From the NCBI RefSeq assembly GCF_025457425.1, contig NZ_JAMXIA010000001.1:1240001-1304000 (forward strand): a stretch of DNA of 64,000 nt, given 5' to 3'. The translations under genes were made by a program, and so were the position numbers. Origin of the DNA: Chryseobacterium foetidum (GTDB lineage Bacteria > Bacteroidota > Bacteroidia > Flavobacteriales > Weeksellaceae). Positions 1 through 7,436 of the stretch are shown here, piece after piece. A model generated the notes under the pieces. It ran no database searches, was not told where the DNA came from, and saw nothing but the letters and a program-made list of their open reading frames with translations. The number at the start of each line of letters is the position of its first letter. The first letter of the stretch is position 1.

Positions 1-998
1 GGGAGCCACATGAAGCAACCTGGCTGAGCTGGCCTCACAAAGAAGAATCGTGGCCCGGAAAACTGGATGAAATTTATCCTAAATATTCTGAATTCATCAA
101 AATATTATCTCAGGATGAGTTTGTAAGGATCAACGTGAAGGGTGATGAAATGCAGAAATTTGCGATGGACTGTATCATGCAGGCCGGAGCAAATATTGAA
201 AATATTGAGTTTTATCAAAATGAAACCAACGATGCATGGTGCAGAGATCACGGTCCGGCTTTTTTAGTGAATCCAAATGCGGAAGAGCAAAAAGTGATTG
301 TGGACTGGGGTTACAATGCGTGGGGAAACAAGTATCCGCCGTTTGATCTTGATGATGTCATTCCGACCAAAATCGGGGAGGAATTTGAAATTCCTGTTTT
401 TCATCCCGGAATCGTTATGGAAGGCGGAAGCGTGGAATTTAATGGAAAAGGAACTGTTTTGACTTCAAAATCATGTCTTTTAAATAAAAACCGAAATCCT
501 CATCTTTCTCAGGAAGAGATTGAAGAATATCTGAAAAACTATTACGGACAGGAACAAATTCTGTGGGTAGAAGACGGAATTGTAGGCGACGACACCGACG
601 GACACATCGACGATACCATCAGATTCGTTAACGAAAACACTGTTCTAACCGTTGTGGAAGACAATCCTGAAGATGACAATTATGAAATTCTTCAAACCAA
701 CCTTCGTCAGCTTAAAGAAATGAAGCTTCCGGACGGAACTCCTTTGAATATTATTGAACTTCCTATGCCTGATCCTGTAATTTGGGAAGATCAGAGACTT
801 CCTGCTTCATATGCTAATTTTTATATTTCAAATCATCACGTGATTGTTCCAACTTACCGTTGCGATAAAGATCCTGTGGCTTTGGAGATTATTCAAAAAT
901 GTTTTCCGGAAAGAAAAGTGGTGGGAATAGATTCTACAGAGATAATTTGGGGATTAGGAAGCTTTCATTGTTTGAGCCAACAGGAACCGGCAGTATAA
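1..998 (+). CDS. aguA: Agmatine deiminase, 5'-truncated by window edge
   Basis: Hydrolyses agmatine to N-carbamoylputrescine and ammonia (putrescine route, cytoplasmic). The frame is open from base 3, so the ATG at 135 is internal and the true start lies before the window. Visible family marks are the early PHEATWLSWPHKEESWPG stretch, the WCRDHGPAF substrate motif, the DTDGHIDD motif with the catalytic His, and the C-terminal GSFHCLSQQEP motif carrying the nucleophilic Cys. About 331 codons are visible, so only roughly 15-20 N-terminal residues should be missing against the usual length. Peptidyl-arginine deiminase is the parent family, but the length and motifs favour agmatine deiminase. A carbamoylputrescine amidase partner, if present, would lie upstream, outside the window. 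Confidence 0.92.
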   Translation, partial: EPHEATWLSWPHKEESWPGKLDEIYPKYSEFIKILSQDEFVRINVKGDEMQKFAMDCIMQAGANIENIEFYQNETNDAWCRDHGPAFLVNPNAEEQKVIVDWGYNAWGNKYPPFDLDDVIPTKIGEEFEIPVFHPGIVMEGGSVEFNGKGTVLTSKSCLLNKNRNPHLSQEEIEEYLKNYYGQEQILWVEDGIVGDDTDGHIDDTIRFVNENTVLTVVEDNPEDDNYEILQTNLRQLKEMKLPDGTPLNIIELPMPDPVIWEDQRLPASYANFYISNHHVIVPTYRCDKDPVALEIIQKCFPERKVVGIDSTEIIWGLGSFHCLSQQEPAV

Positions 999-1126
999 TT
1001 TGTTTTAATTTTATTTAAAATATTTCAGTTTATATTCTTTCTAAAGTTTTTTTGAATGAAATGAAGAATATTTTGATAATTTAACTAAATATTAAACTTA
1101 TTATCTAATAAATAATTATATTTGAA

Positions 1127-1134
1127 AAGTAAAA
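1127..1134 (+). promoter_or_regulatory. Candidate -7 box TATATTTG
   Basis: Perfect match to the Bacteroidota sigma-factor -7 consensus TAnnTTTG, 29 bases before the ATG at 1164. No TTG -33 element at the usual spacing. Confidence 0.35.
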
Positions 1135-1163
1135 AATATTTATATCTATAATCTGTGTTTGTA

Positions 1164-1979
1164 ATGAAAAGAAAAGTAAGTGTTTTGTTTGCTTTGTTGG
1201 CTGTGGGTATGGCTTTCGGACAGGGTAAATTTGGAAAATTCCTGAATTCAAAGAAACTCGCTCTCCAGTATAAAACTGTAAAAGATAAGGAAAAAGAAGA
1301 CTATTATCAGCAGTATTACTGGCTGGTAAAGGCAGAGCAGCTTAAAACTTATCCTCACCTTAAAGATGTAAAACCTGTGGTTTTATATGAATTTGTAAAA
1401 AAGGTAAATCCTCAGAATCCTACAAAGAAAATCGGTGATCAGGGCAAAGAAATCAGAGATAAGGCAGAACTTTCTTTGGATCAGTACTTCAAAAACAAAA
1501 ATTTTCAGAACAATCAGGTTTTACTGTATAACCTCGAAAGCTACGTAGACCCTTCAAAAGGAGAATACTGGACTAAAGTTGATCCTGAAAGAATCAAGGA
1601 ACTTGTACCTAAAGAATTCTTCGGATTTACTTCACTGAACAGAAAAACCGGAGAAGAAAAAAACTACTATTTGTGGATTGACAAGAAGAAAGATGATTTC
1701 AAAATTGTTGACATTATCCCGAATGAAAAAGGTAACAAAACATTCTACGCTTCATTAAAACAGTATCTTCCAAAGTATAAATTTGAAACCAAGTTTATGC
1801 CGACGATGAAGAAGGGAACAAAATCTGATAAAACAGATAAAGACTTCTACTACATCATGCCGTTTGAGCAAAACAAAGATAATATCGAGTACAAAACCGA
1901 CGACTTCGAAAACTACACCCTGAGTCAGGTAAAAAGAGAAGGCGAAGACTGGATCGGCGTTGAAAAGGTTAGAAAATAA
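1164..1979 (+). CDS. Secreted hypothetical protein, Lys-rich
   Basis: Function not recognised. I chose the ATG at 1164 rather than the upstream in-frame GTG at 1155, because the protein then opens with a clean signal peptide: MKRK, a hydrophobic core VSVLFALLAVGMA, and a cut near FGQ. The roughly 250-residue mature part is strongly Lys/Tyr/Asp-rich and hydrophilic, with no cysteine pair or known catalytic motif, so a periplasmic or surface role is likely. It stands alone: a -7 box lies upstream and a strong hairpin terminator directly follows the stop. Similar Lys-rich secreted proteins occur in Chryseobacterium, but that is recollection rather than a search result. Confidence 0.7.
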   Translation: MKRKVSVLFALLAVGMAFGQGKFGKFLNSKKLALQYKTVKDKEKEDYYQQYYWLVKAEQLKTYPHLKDVKPVVLYEFVKKVNPQNPTKKIGDQGKEIRDKAELSLDQYFKNKNFQNNQVLLYNLESYVDPSKGEYWTKVDPERIKELVPKEFFGFTSLNRKTGEEKNYYLWIDKKKDDFKIVDIIPNEKGNKTFYASLKQYLPKYKFETKFMPTMKKGTKSDKTDKDFYYIMPFEQNKDNIEYKTDDFENYTLSQVKREGEDWIGVEKVRK

Positions 1980-1984
1980 AATTT

Positions 1985-2014
1985 AAAAGTCCTGTGAGAA
2001 ATCGCAGGACTTTT
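1985..2014 (+). terminator. Rho-independent terminator
   Basis: Ten-base perfect stem AAAAGTCCTG (1985-1994) with CAGGACTTTT (2005-2014) and a 10-base loop, ending in a T run. It closes the secreted-protein gene and separates it from the MFS gene. Confidence 0.85.
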
Positions 2015-2067
2015 TGCATCTGACAAGTGGATGGTTTTAAAATTGCATCTACAATCATTTTCGAAAT

Positions 2068-3471
2068 ATGTCAACAACCACCTCTCCCCGCCAAACCGTA
2101 AAAAAAGTTCTTCCCTTAATTTTAGCAACTGCGATTTTCATGCAGATGCTGGATTCTACCATTCTCAACACCTCATTACCATCCATTGCCAGAGATTTAA
2201 ACGAATCTCCGTTGAATATGCAGAATGCAATTATAAGTTACGTCTTAACACTTGCGGTTTTCATGCCTGCAAGTGGATTTTTGGCAGACCATTTTGGGAC
2301 GAGAAGAGTTTTTATTTTTGCTTTGGTACTTTTTAGTTTGGGTTCAGTTTTTTGTGCTCTTTCGCAGAATCTTACGCATTTGGTTATTTCAAGAGTGATT
2401 CAGGGTGTTGGAGGAAGCCTGATGACACCAGTTGGAAAATTAGCTTTAATTAAAACTTTCAACCGCAATGAATTGCTCAAAGCCATGAATTTTGCAATTG
2501 TTCCCGCATTAATCGGTCCGGTTTTAGGTCCGCTGGTTGGTGGTTACATGGTCGATTACCTTTCCTGGCACTGGATTTTTCTCATCAACATTCCGATTGG
2601 GGCTTTAGGAATTGTTTTAGGTTTAAAATATATGCCGAATTACAATTCAAGAGATACCGATTTTGATTTAAAAGGTTTTATGATTTTTGCGGCAGCCTCT
2701 CTCCTGCTCTCAGTTTCACTGGAATTATTTGGTGATATGCAGAACATCACGCCTGTTCTGCTGGTGTTCATTTTAGGATTTTTATTCCTCTACTATTATT
2801 ACCGCCACGCAAAAAGAGGGAACAACCCTATTTTCCCTCTGAGTTTATTTCAGGTTCGGACATTTCGTGTTGGAATTATAGGAAATCTTGCCACAAGATT
2901 GGGAATCAGCTCGGTTCCTTTGTTACTTCCTTTGATGATTCAGATTGCGTACGGTCAGTCTGCCGTTATTTCCGGCTGGATTATCGCTCCGATGGCACTC
3001 ACAGCTATGTTTGGTAAATCTTCGGTTATTAAAATTTTAAACAAATTCGGATATAAACGAACTTTAATGGTCAATACTTTCATCATCGGAATGCTGATCT
3101 GTTTTCTTGCCATTCCGGATATTCATACTTCAATTTACTGGTTTGTTCCGGTGATCGCCATTTTAGGATTTTTCAATTCGATACAGTTTACATCGATGAA
3201 TACAATTTCCATTGCAGATTTACGGAATTTCCAGACCAGCAGCGGGAATTCTTTGATTTCGGTAAATCAGCAGCTGGCCATCGGATTTGGGATTGCGTTT
3301 GGACTTATTGTTTTAAAGATTTTTGAAAACAGCACTGAACTTATTCGCCACGAAACCCACAACGCTTTCCGCTACACTTTCCTTACTGTGGGAGCTTTAA
3401 CAATTCTCTCAAGTTTAGTTTTCAGACGACTTCACGTCTCGGATGGCAGAAATATGAATTCAAAAGAGTAA
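2068..3471 (+). CDS. MFS multidrug exporter, DHA2 type, MdtD-like
   Basis: Inner-membrane proton-driven drug antiporter of the 14-helix DHA2 (EmrB/QacA) family. The membrane-embedded Asp lies in MLDSTILNTSLPSI (D29). Motif A appears as GFLADHFGTRR, and antiporter motif C as GPVLGPLVGG. A later SSGNSL segment and the overall order closely follow Escherichia coli MdtD as I remember it. The 467-residue length fits. No membrane-fusion (EmrA) or TolC partner is adjacent, so it probably works alone across the inner membrane. The substrate cannot be read from sequence. It is monocistronic, with terminator-bounded DNA before it and about 86 AT-rich bases before the next gene. Confidence 0.88.
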   Translation: MSTTTSPRQTVKKVLPLILATAIFMQMLDSTILNTSLPSIARDLNESPLNMQNAIISYVLTLAVFMPASGFLADHFGTRRVFIFALVLFSLGSVFCALSQNLTHLVISRVIQGVGGSLMTPVGKLALIKTFNRNELLKAMNFAIVPALIGPVLGPLVGGYMVDYLSWHWIFLINIPIGALGIVLGLKYMPNYNSRDTDFDLKGFMIFAAASLLLSVSLELFGDMQNITPVLLVFILGFLFLYYYYRHAKRGNNPIFPLSLFQVRTFRVGIIGNLATRLGISSVPLLLPLMIQIAYGQSAVISGWIIAPMALTAMFGKSSVIKILNKFGYKRTLMVNTFIIGMLICFLAIPDIHTSIYWFVPVIAILGFFNSIQFTSMNTISIADLRNFQTSSGNSLISVNQQLAIGFGIAFGLIVLKIFENSTELIRHETHNAFRYTFLTVGALTILSSLVFRRLHVSDGRNMNSKE

Positions 3472-3557
3472 AATTTTATTTAAATTTAAAACTTATCACA
3501 CATCAACGCCAGATTTCTGAGCAATTCTTAGCTTTGTTTTAATCAAAAATAAAATTT

Positions 3558-3875
3558 ATGAAAGCAGAATTTGAAAACATTGATCTGGTAAAAAATGAAA
3601 ACAAGAAGAGATTCGAAATCGAATTTAACGGTCACTTCGCATTTATCGATTACAAAGAAACGAGTCATCAAATCGCCCTAATCCACACAGAATCCGAACC
3701 CGAACTGGCCGGAACCGGAGCTGCCGCCGCCGTTGTTGAAAAAACATTGATTTACATAGAAGAAAGTGGTAAAAAATTGCTTCCTTTTTGCCCGTACGTT
3801 TTTGCTTTCATTAAAAAAAATAATGATTGGAAACGTATTGTGGATGAAAGATTTGAGAGCTACAACAAGCTTTAA
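3558..3875 (+). CDS. Small GNAT acetyltransferase-like protein (COG2388 type)
   Basis: A 105-residue single-domain protein of the short Gcn5-like family (YjdJ/NATD1 type). The acetyl-CoA loop is altered: ELAGTGAAAAVVEKTL about residues 49-64, where the canonical form is GxGxG/A. It is followed by the family signature LLPFCPYVFAFIKKN. The acyl acceptor is unknown for this group. A shorter paralogue lies at 6797-7078. It stands alone between the MFS exporter and pirin with no obvious terminator. Confidence 0.75.
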   Translation: MKAEFENIDLVKNENKKRFEIEFNGHFAFIDYKETSHQIALIHTESEPELAGTGAAAAVVEKTLIYIEESGKKLLPFCPYVFAFIKKNNDWKRIVDERFESYNKL

Positions 3876-3972
3876 TTTTTAATTACAATAACAGACTTTT
3901 TGTAATGTATGTTGAAAAACAACTATATTTATTTTCAAAACTTCAGTTAAATTTAAACTAAACTCAAATAAT

Positions 3973-4875
3973 ATGATGTCAAATATAGGCCTGATTGTAG
4001 AAGAAAGAGCTGCAGACATAGGCAATTTTTTAGTAGGCAGACTTTTGCCTTTTCGTGAAAAAAGAGCCGTTGGACCTTTTGTTTTTATTGATCACATGGG
4101 ACCGGCAGAACTCAAAGATTACCAAAATCTTGACGTTCCTCCACATCCGCACATCGGACTTTCTACATTGACTTATCTTTTCGAAGGTTCGATTTTTCAC
4201 CGCGACAGCCTTGGTTCTGCAACTGAAATAAAGCCCGGAGCCGTCAACTGGATGACTTCAGGAAAAGGCGTTGTTCATTCAGAAAGAACTCCTGAATATC
4301 TGAGAAATTCACCACAGTTTCTACACGGTTTCCAGATCTGGATTGGATTACCTAAAGAAATGGAAGACACCGAACCCTCATTTTTCCACATCGAAGCAGA
4401 TGAAATACCATCATGGACGGAAGGAGATACAGATTACAAACTGATTGCCGGCGAGGCTTTCGGTAAAAAATCGGCAGTTCCTGTTCACAGTCCGCTCTAC
4501 TTTGTTGAAATTAAAAGCAAAACAAAACAAAAACTCAATATCGGACAGCATCTTTTCGGCGAAGTCGGAATGTATGTTTTGGAAGGCACTGTGAATATTG
4601 AAGGACAGGAATATGGAACAAAGCAGTTGTTAATCGCCAAAAATGCTTCGCTGTGTGAATTTGAAATTAATGAAAATACCACTATTTATCTTTTTGGAGG
4701 AGAACCATTTCCTGAAGAAAGACATATTTTCTGGAACTTTGTGCATTCAGACAGGGAAAAAATTGAAGAGGCAAAAGTGAACTGGCAAGATCAGAATTAC
4801 GATGCATTTCCTTTGGTTCCGGGAGACGACAAGGAATTTGTGCCGCTGCCTAAGGCTATTCTGAACAGAAAATAA
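3973..4875 (+). CDS. Pirin-family cupin protein
   Basis: Cytoplasmic bicupin of the pirin family; members bind Fe(II), and some have quercetin dioxygenase or regulatory roles. The four metal ligands are intact and correctly spaced: H58 and H60 in PPHPHIGLSTLTYL, and H102 and E104 in KGVVHSERTP. The NWMTSGKG motif precedes the second pair. A C-terminal cupin domain runs from about residue 170 to 285. Length 300 is normal. Two ATGs in tandem (3973 and 3976) make the start uncertain by one residue. The gene faces the frameshifted lipoprotein gene tail to tail, with a shared hairpin between them. The natural substrate cannot be inferred. Confidence 0.9.
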   Translation: MMSNIGLIVEERAADIGNFLVGRLLPFREKRAVGPFVFIDHMGPAELKDYQNLDVPPHPHIGLSTLTYLFEGSIFHRDSLGSATEIKPGAVNWMTSGKGVVHSERTPEYLRNSPQFLHGFQIWIGLPKEMEDTEPSFFHIEADEIPSWTEGDTDYKLIAGEAFGKKSAVPVHSPLYFVEIKSKTKQKLNIGQHLFGEVGMYVLEGTVNIEGQEYGTKQLLIAKNASLCEFEINENTTIYLFGGEPFPEERHIFWNFVHSDREKIEEAKVNWQDQNYDAFPLVPGDDKEFVPLPKAILNRK

Positions 4876-4885
4876 AGTTAAAAAA

Positions 4886-4908
4886 AGCCACTTTTCTGCA
4901 AAGTGGCT
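4886..4908. terminator. Hairpin terminator between convergent genes
   Basis: Perfect nine-base stem AGCCACTTT / AAAGTGGCT with a five-base loop. A runs precede it and a short T-rich stretch follows, so it could act in both directions for pirin (+) and the lipoprotein pseudogene (-). Confidence 0.7.
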
Positions 4909-4933
4909 CAGGATTTTGTTTTGAAATCAAAAG

Positions 4934-5346
4934 TTATTTTGGCATTTGAGCCTGAGATAGTTTCATTGCGAAATCAGACCATAGCTTTGCATCTTCAGGA
5001 GTCATTTTTGACGCCATTTCCGCCTGCTTTGTAGCCCACTCCTGAGTTTTTTTTACTGAATTCCTGCATTTTTGCAGCATCTCCGGATTTAGAAACTTCA
5101 TGCTTCAGCCATAAATGTAGCATATTCGTCCGCAAATTTTTGTGCCTCAGGATTGCTGAATTTTGGAACCTCAACTCCCATCACAGTTTTTGGAGCATCT
5201 GTTGATGCAGTGTTGTCAGTCGCAGTGTCGTTTGTAGAAGCTGTATTTTCTGTCGGTGTGGTGTCCGTTTTTGTAGCTTCTTTCTTTTCACATGATGTCA
5301 TGCTGATTAGCGCAACAGCACCTAATGATAAAATAATTTTTTTCAT
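4934..5346 (-). pseudogene. Small secreted lipoprotein, broken by two frameshifts
   Basis: The intact N-terminus is a lipoprotein: MKKIILSLGAVALISMTSC with lipobox Cys19, then a Thr/Asn/Asp-rich linker and VPKFSNPEAQKFADEYATFM. The frame then stops at 5098. The next frame continues with KHEVSKSGDAAKMQEFSKK, and after an 8-base T run at 5047-5054 (A run on the coding strand) a third frame gives TQEWATKQAEMASKM and SDFAMKLSQAQMPK before a stop at 4934. Both shifts correspond to one extra base, around 5095-5120 and in the homopolymer. Joined, the pieces make a coherent helical protein of about 136 residues. Either a real decaying gene or sequencing/assembly error. Function unknown. Confidence 0.75.
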
Positions 5347-5651
5347 AAAATATATTATTTAAAATCGACACAAATATAGAATTAATTATGAATAATTTAA
5401 TAAAAATGAACAAAAACTATAATAATAGATAATATTTGTATTTATTTTAAATAAAATTGATAATTTATTAATCTTGCATAATTGTATATTATTTTCGAAA
5501 TTTCAATGAATTATATTTATCACTAATCAGAATTTAAAAATAATGAATTATGGAAATATTTCTTAAAAGCGTAATATTCGTTGGCAGACAACTTTAAATC
5601 AATTTTTCTATATTTACGTAATTCAAACAAAAGAATCAAATAAAATAACCA

Positions 5652-6182
5652 ATGAAAATATTAGCATTCGCCGGAAGCAATTCTTCCACATCGATTAACA
5701 GGGAGCTTGTGAAGTTTGTTCTGAAAAGTTTTCCTGAGGATGAAATCAATTTAATAGATCTTAATGATTTCGACATGCCCGTTTTTTCGGTAGACCGTGA
5801 GAAAAATGGTTTTCCTGAAGAAGCACACAATTTTTTAAAGCAAATTGAAAACTGTGATGTCATAATCTGTTCTCTTGCAGAACACAACCGTTCTTACTCA
5901 GCGGCATTTAAAAATATTTTTGACTGGGCTTCGAGAATTAATGTAAAAGTTTTCCAGAATAAACCAATGTTTTTGATGTCAACATCTCCCGGTGGTTATG
6001 GTGGTGGAAATGTGATGAATACAGCAAAAACGTTCTTCCCTCAGTTTGCTGCAGACGTGAAAGAAACGTTTTCTCTCCCTAAATTTTACGAAAATTTTGA
6101 TCTGGAAAGCGGTGTTATCAATCCCGAAATGCTCAAAGATTTGAATGAAAAAATTGAAAGTTTTAAAACGCAGATTGCTTAA
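5652..6182 (+). CDS. NADPH-dependent FMN reductase family protein
   Basis: Flavodoxin-fold oxidoreductase using NAD(P)H and FMN to reduce flavin, quinone or azo substrates in the cytoplasm. The N-terminal AFAGSNSSTSINRELV is the phosphate-binding loop of this family. AEHNRSYSAAFKNIFDW replaces the usual PEYNGSIPGVLKNAIDW segment. STSPGGYGGGNV is the second flavin loop. Length 176 is typical. The gene has its own AT-rich leader and is followed by a repeat-bearing spacer, so it is probably monocistronic. The altered AEHN (for PEYN) may affect substrate choice; this is inference. Confidence 0.85.
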   Translation: MKILAFAGSNSSTSINRELVKFVLKSFPEDEINLIDLNDFDMPVFSVDREKNGFPEEAHNFLKQIENCDVIICSLAEHNRSYSAAFKNIFDWASRINVKVFQNKPMFLMSTSPGGYGGGNVMNTAKTFFPQFAADVKETFSLPKFYENFDLESGVINPEMLKDLNEKIESFKTQIA

Positions 6183-6187
6183 AATTT

Positions 6188-6285
6188 AGACCACAAAAAT
6201 TTTTGACACATCAGTCACATTAGTTTTAGTTAAAATTCTTTGCGTTAAAAAGACCACATAAGATTGAAAATCAGAGATTTTCCTA
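6188..6285 (+). repeat. Dispersed intergenic repeat, copy A
   Basis: Shares an ordered set of phrases with 16122-16206 and 16293-16380: TTTTGACACATCAGTCACAT, then TAGTTTT, then (AGA/GAC)CACATAAGATTGAAA, then ATCAGAGATTTTC. All copies have the same orientation and lie in spacers. Function unknown. Confidence 0.75.
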
Positions 6286-6396
6286 AAGAGAGTGAAATTT
6301 GTGAAATAATTGTTCTCTGCAGGAAATTTTCATCAATTATCAATCATCATTCATCAATCATAATTACTCATTACCCATAACTCATTACTCATAAAC

Positions 6397-6795
6397 ATGT
6401 CTGTAACCGTTAAAGCAAGCTTAGGCAAAACAAAATACTACACACAAGTAATTGCGGGTGAAAATACCCTGATCACTGACGAACCCATCGACAAGGGCGG
6501 ACAAAATAAAGGTTTTAATCCTTTTGAAATTCTCGCAACCTCTTTGGCGAGCTGTACCGCAGCGACTTTGAGAATGTACATCGACAGAAAAGAATGGGAC
6601 ATCGAAAACATAGACGTAGAAGTAGAACTGGAAAATTTTCCGCTTACAAAATTGGCAGTTTTTAAAAGAAACATTAGTTTTGAAGGTAGCAATGTAAACG
6701 AAGATCAACTGAAAAGACTTCATGCCATCGCAGATGCCTGTCCGGTACACAAAATATTACTCAACGAAATAGAAATTCAAACCAAATTTTCATAA
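6397..6795 (+). CDS. OsmC family peroxiredoxin-like protein
   Basis: Ohr/OsmC-fold thiol peroxidase expected to reduce organic hydroperoxides in the cytoplasm. The two redox cysteines are present: C53 in ATSLASCTAATLRMY and C115 in IADACPVHKILL. Length 132 is typical of the YhfA-like subgroup. The next ORF, a small GNAT, starts one base after this stop, implying translational coupling. The 200-base leader is made of dispersed repeats rather than a recognisable promoter. Context suggests a small stress-response unit with the upstream FMN reductase nearby, though they are separated by 214 bases. Confidence 0.9.
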   Translation: MSVTVKASLGKTKYYTQVIAGENTLITDEPIDKGGQNKGFNPFEILATSLASCTAATLRMYIDRKEWDIENIDVEVELENFPLTKLAVFKRNISFEGSNVNEDQLKRLHAIADACPVHKILLNEIEIQTKFS

Positions 6796-6796
6796 T

Positions 6797-7078
6797 ATGA
6801 TAGAAGTAAAACAAAACGACGACAAAAAACACGGAAGCTTTGAAGCTTCAATAGATGGACAAAAAGCCGGATTAATGACCTATACATGGGCTGGTGAAGA
6901 CCGCTTCATCATCGATCATACTGAGGTGGAAGAAGCCTACAATGGAAAAGGCGTTGGAAAGGAAATGCTTATCAAAGCAGTTAAATTCGCAAGAGAAAAC
7001 AATAAAAAAATCATTCCCCTCTGCCCGTTTGCAAAAGCCACGTTCCAGAAGAATGAGGATTTGCAGGATGTCTTGTAA
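6797..7078 (+). CDS. Small GNAT acetyltransferase (COG2388 type)
   Basis: A 93-residue short Gcn5-like protein. The acetyl-CoA pyrophosphate loop is canonical here: EEAYNGKGVGKEMLIKAVKF, with G-K-G-V-G. It is followed by the family signature IIPLCPFAKATFQKN. Its ATG lies one base after the OsmC stop, so the two are almost certainly co-translated; COG2388 proteins beside OsmC are a familiar pairing. It is a diverged paralogue of the protein at 3558-3875, which has a degraded loop. Acceptor substrate unknown. Confidence 0.85.
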   Translation: MIEVKQNDDKKHGSFEASIDGQKAGLMTYTWAGEDRFIIDHTEVEEAYNGKGVGKEMLIKAVKFARENNKKIIPLCPFAKATFQKNEDLQDVL

Positions 7079-7178
7079 AGCGGGGTGATGGATGTTGGAT
7101 GATGGATGTTTTTTGCCCATAGATCACAATGATTTTCACAGATGATTAAGAATAAAAATCTGAGAAAATAAAGTTGAG

Positions 7179-7235
7179 GCCACGAATGCACGAATTTACT
7201 TTCTTAATTCCAGTAAATATTCATGTATTAGTGGC
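7179..7235 (+). repeat. Degenerate hairpin element, copy 1
   Basis: Left arm GCCACGAATGCACGAAT (7179-7195) is identical to the left arm at 16419-16435. The right arm ATTCATGTATTAGTGGC (7219-7235) is a three-mismatch version of the perfect right arm at 16462-16478. Confidence 0.7.
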
Positions 7236-7409
7236 TTTATCAAATGCTCAAAAAAAATCCGCGTGCATCTGTGAAATCTGTGCGAAACCACACACGGTAC
7301 TCAGCATCATTCGACCTTTTAAACATCTATAAATCCATTAAAACTGTACAGAATAATAAACAACATCCATCATCCATCATCCCACATCCCGCAACATCCC
7401 AAAAAAAAC

Positions 7410-7417
7410 TATATTTG
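7410..7417 (+). promoter_or_regulatory. Candidate -7 box TATATTTG for the symporter
   Basis: Perfect TAnnTTTG, 19 bases before the ATG at 7437, giving a short leader of about a dozen bases. No clear TTG -33 element. Confidence 0.45.
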
Positions 7418-7436
7418 CTGAAATTTAATTGTAAGC

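Larger units (their letters stand above)
7079..7436. other. Gene-free spacer built of repeat phrases
   Basis: No credible gene in these 358 bases. The outer edges carry an inverted repeat: GGATGATGGATGTT at 7097-7110 against AACATCCATCATCC at 7362-7375, inside longer degenerate runs of the same phrase. Inside lie a degenerate copy of the CCACGAATGCACGAAT hairpin (7179-7235) and a CCGCGTGCATCTGTGAAATC phrase of a kind common in flavobacterial spacers. A -7 box for the symporter sits at the right end. Confidence 0.6.
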
